Positions 60,089 to 64,000 of a DNA stretch of 64,000 nt are shown here, piece by piece. Location of the stretch: NCBI RefSeq assembly GCF_009858245.1, contig NZ_VMSB01000001.1:3167623-3231622 (forward strand), in the 5' to 3' direction. How positions within the stretch are numbered: the first letter of the stretch is position 1; each line of letters starts with the position of its first letter. The notes under the pieces were generated by a model. It was not told where the DNA came from. It was given only the letters and a program-made list of their open reading frames with translations, and ran no database searches. Source of the DNA: Ornithinibacter aureus (lineage in GTDB: Bacteria; Actinomycetota; Actinomycetes; Actinomycetales; Dermatophilaceae). A program made the translations under genes and the position numbers.

Positions 60089-61345
60089 TCAAGCGGGGTC
60101 GACCACGAGCACCGTCGGCTGCCCGGCCACCCGGGTCAGGATCACCGTGGCCTGGGCGCCGTCGCCGGCCTTGCGTCCGATCCGCAGCTGGCGGCGCAAC
60201 TCGTCGTCGTCGAGGCGGATGCCGCGTTTCTTGATCGTCAGCCCGGTCACCCCCCGCTCGCGCAGCCACGCCCGCAGGGACTTCACCGTGAACGGCATCG
60301 CCTCGAGCACGGCGTATCGGCGGGCGAAGTCGACGTCGACCTGCGCCTGCGACACCACGTAGCCGATGCCGCGGTCGACCTCGCTGCCGAGCGTGGCCGC
60401 TGTGAGGGCGCCGAGCAGCCCGGCCTGGGTCACCGCCCGGTCGGGTTCGTAGAGCCACGGACCGACCGAGGCCAGTGACTCCACGACCGGTGGGTCGGGC
60501 TCGGCGGCTGCCTCGTCGACCTCGACCGGCGCCCGGCCGGCCCGCAGGATCCGGGCGCTGCGGCCCGGGCGCTGCGCCAGCGGCCCCCACCACACGGCGC
60601 ACTCGAGCACCTCACCGGCGAACGACGTCCACTGCGCCTCGGTGCCGAGCGGGATGGCATCCTGCGGCATCGACGGGGAGAGCTTGGCCCCGGTCGCAGG
60701 CACGGCCGTCGCGACCTGGAGCACGAACTTCCACGTCGGGCGGATCTCGTCGAGGCGGAAGACCCGCTTGATCCGCCCGTGGCGGCCGGTGTGCCCCGGC
60801 ACCCGCCGCGCGGGGTCGAGCCACACGCCGACCCGGGCCCGCAGGGGGTCGCGCGGTGCCTCGAACTCCTCGGCCAGCCCGACCCGGGCCCGCGAGTCCG
60901 GCCACGGGCGCAGGTTGTGGTCGGCGATCGCCGCGGTGACCGGGTCGATGTCGACCCCCTGCACGGTGACGCCGAGCGCCGACATCGCCACGGCATCCGC
61001 CCCGATGCCGCAGCCGAGGTCGTGCACGGTCGCCAGGCTCGCGTTGTAGAAGCGCCCGGCGTGGGTGGCCGCGACCTCGAGGCGCGAGGCCTGCTCGAGC
61101 CCGTCGGGGGTGAAGAGCATCTCGTCGGCGAACTCGCCGAACTTGGTCACGGCCCGTGCCTGGAGGCGGTGCTGGGTCAGCAGGGTGGCGACGAGGTCGG
61201 GGGAGTGGCCCTCGCGCCGCAGGCGGTCGCCGAGGCGCATCACCTCGGCCTCGTCGTAGGGCGGCAGCGAGCGCAGGAGCGCCCGACCCTCGGGCGACCC
61301 GAGGGCTCTCACCGTGCCGACGTCCACGGGGTCTGATCCTGCCAT
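60089..61345 (-). CDS. THUMP-like class I SAM methyltransferase
   Basis: 418 residues from ATG 61345. VHDLGCGIGADAVAMSALGV is the SAM-binding motif I, VQGVDIDPVTAAIADHN follows, and the C-terminal part (LRAWLRERGVTGLTIKKRGI) is a THUMP-like domain. Probable RNA methyltransferase. Divergent from groES; its promoter region overlaps the CIRCE operators. Confidence 0.88.
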   Translation of the reverse strand: MAGSDPVDVGTVRALGSPEGRALLRSLPPYDEAEVMRLGDRLRREGHSPDLVATLLTQHRLQARAVTKFGEFADEMLFTPDGLEQASRLEVAATHAGRFYNASLATVHDLGCGIGADAVAMSALGVTVQGVDIDPVTAAIADHNLRPWPDSRARVGLAEEFEAPRDPLRARVGVWLDPARRVPGHTGRHGRIKRVFRLDEIRPTWKFVLQVATAVPATGAKLSPSMPQDAIPLGTEAQWTSFAGEVLECAVWWGPLAQRPGRSARILRAGRAPVEVDEAAAEPDPPVVESLASVGPWLYEPDRAVTQAGLLGALTAATLGSEVDRGIGYVVSQAQVDVDFARRYAVLEAMPFTVKSLRAWLRERGVTGLTIKKRGIRLDDDELRRQLRIGRKAGDGAQATVILTRVAGQPTVLVVDPA

Positions 61346-61389
61346 CCCGCCCACCGGATGCCGTGTCCCTCGCCCTCCGTGACCGCCGG

Positions 61390-61416
61390 TTGGCACTCAA
61401 GTTGACCGAGTGCTAA
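61390..61416. promoter_or_regulatory. CIRCE operator 1 (HrcA site)
   Basis: TTGGCACTC, 9 bases, GAGTGCTAA; consensus TTAGCACTC-N9-GAGTGCTAA. Controls groESL in heat shock. Confidence 0.92.
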
Positions 61417-61438
61417 TCGGCGACCTAGATTTGCCTCA

Positions 61439-61465
61439 TTGGCACTCGCCCCCGGTGAGTGCCAG
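61439..61465. promoter_or_regulatory. CIRCE operator 2
   Basis: TTGGCACTC, 9 bases, GAGTGCCAG. A second, slightly weaker copy 49 bases after the first. Confidence 0.82.
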
Positions 61466-61564
61466 CGCACCCCCGGGTCCACCTCGACCCCCGCGACGGC
61501 GAAGCGGCCCCGGAACGCGCAGTCCCGTCCACTTTCGACTCACCCCACAGGGGAGGAGCACACC

Positions 61565-61858
61565 GTGTCGGTTTCCATCAAGCCGCTCGAGGACCGCATC
61601 GTCATCAAGAGCCTCGAGGCCGAGCAGACGACCGCGTCCGGTCTTGTCATCCCGGACACCGCGAAGGAGAAGCCCCAGGAGGGCGAGGTCCTCGCAGTTG
61701 GCCCCGGCCGCATCGACGACAAGGGCAACCGCGTCCCGCTCGACGTCAACGTCGGCGACATCGTCATCTACAGCAAGTACGGCGGCACCGAGATCAAGCG
61801 CGGCGGCGAGGAGTACCTCATCCTCTCCGCGCGCGACGTTCTCGCCATCGTCGGCTGA
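61565..61858 (+). CDS. groES: Co-chaperonin GroES
   Basis: 97 residues from GTG 61565 with GGGGAGGA upstream. [20 protein letters not shown] is the GroES start, the mobile loop reads [19 protein letters not shown], and [12 protein letters not shown] the roof strand. Cap of the GroEL folding chamber. Confidence 0.97.
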   Translation: MSVSIKPLEDRIVIKSLEAEQTTASGLVIPDTAKEKPQEGEVLAVGPGRIDDKGNRVPLDVNVGDIVIYSKYGGTEIKRGGEEYLILSARDVLAIVG

Positions 61859-61938
61859 CGCAGCACTCGTATGCCGTGACCGCGCCCCGGTGCGCACCCG
61901 CTCACCGGGTGCCACCGGGGCGCGTCCGGTAACGGTGA

Positions 61939-63621
<1,683 letters not shown>

Positions 63622-63666
63622 GGCTGATCCTCACCGCGCCGCCTGACGGCGCACCATGCACGAACC

Positions 63667-63701
63667 GGATGCCGTCCGCTCACCCGAGCGGGCGGCATCC
63701 G
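63667..63701 (+). terminator. Probable groEL terminator hairpin
   Basis: GGATGCCGTCCGCTC and GAGCGGGCGGCATCC are inverted repeats with one mismatch and a 4-base loop. No T-run, as common in high-GC genomes. Confidence 0.7.
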
Positions 63702-64000
63702 GCGTTGTCGGGCGACGGCCCCGAGCGCACGGCCTACCGGATCACGGATGCCGGTCGGGCCGAGTTGACGTCCTGGCTGGCTCAGGTCGAGCCACTGCCC
63801 GAGCGCACCGCCAACCCGGTGGCCACCAAGGTCACGCTGCTGCTCCTGGCCGAAGGGGCTGAGCGCACCGTGGAGCACCTCGTGCGTGAACGCGCCATCC
63901 GGGTCGCGCGGATGCGCGAGCTCACTGCGGCCAAGCGCGAACCCGGCATCGCTCTCCAGGAGGTCCTCGCGGCCGACCACACCTTGGCGCACCTGGACGC
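63702..64000 (+). pseudogene. PadR-like regulator, C-terminal part (5' end missing, runs off window)
   Basis: The frame reads RTAYRITDAGRAELTSWLAQ, PVATKVTLLLLAEGAERTVE and ALQEVLAADHTLAHLD: the wing and C-terminal helices of a PadR-type protein. The N-terminal helix-turn-helix is absent; the only in-frame ATG (63669) lies in the groEL hairpin. Either a decayed gene or a fragment. Confidence 0.6.

Noticed and set aside
63656-63862. 68-codon frame after groEL
   Set aside because: Overlaps the PadR-like frame and the terminator hairpin; composition is not protein-like.

Overview
The window is very GC-rich DNA with frequent GTG starts, overlapping stop/start codons and actinobacterial gene order. 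It is most likely a chromosome segment of an actinobacterium of the Micrococcales (Intrasporangiaceae-like). The placement is inference from gene content and order; no rRNA gene is present to confirm it.

Core, left (1-7736, all + strand, tightly coupled): glmS 3' end, acpS, bifunctional nnrE/nnrD, alr, an alpha/beta hydrolase, tsaE, tsaB, rimI and tsaD. These cover cell-wall precursor supply, carrier-protein activation, NAD(P)HX repair and the t6A tRNA pathway. Core, right (56861-64000): a secreted NagZ-like GH3 lipoprotein, a nucleoside hydrolase and ribokinase pair, a THUMP-like methyltransferase, groES-groEL behind two CIRCE operators, and a 5'-truncated PadR-like fragment.

Accessory region (about 7.8-56.8 kb). 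Next to tsaD lie a CopG-like gene, a Phd antitoxin with a wrecked RelE toxin, and a lone tyrosine recombinase on the - strand. From 9741 to 56815 I read about 36 copies of a 15-bp motif, consensus CGGCGnnnnGACGCA. All are on the + strand in one orientation, almost all are intergenic, and they separate small independent gene units. Many copies have an inverted, imperfect partner 20-60 bases upstream, so the whole site can fold as an imperfect hairpin, as integron attC sites do. The first copy lies about 120 bases upstream of the divergent recombinase gene, where an integron would have attI. Two homologous VapBC units keep similarity up to this motif at their clear boundaries. I read the region as an integron-like cassette array with a recombinase that does not look like IntI and with sites lacking the GTTRRRY box. 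This is the main finding, and it is inference from reading alone.

The cassettes carry seven toxin-antitoxin modules (DUF433/DUF5615, MazEF, YefM/YoeB, two VapBC and HigBA in the array, Phd/RelE beside it; several broken), two OsmC-like genes, VOC and GNAT enzymes, small orphan proteins, and unusually large units with four NarL-type two-component systems (one beside a MacB-like ABC exporter), a UbiB-family kinase, an ArsR/cation transporter pair, a DUF2975/HTH pair and a Clp-N/HTH pair.

Insertion sequences have entered the array: an IS256-type element (8-bp target duplication), an IS1380-type element inside vapC copy 2 (5-bp duplication), an IS5-type element (CTAG duplication), and a composite structure bounded by IS427-type ends carrying an ArsR and an SRPBCC-VOC fusion gene.
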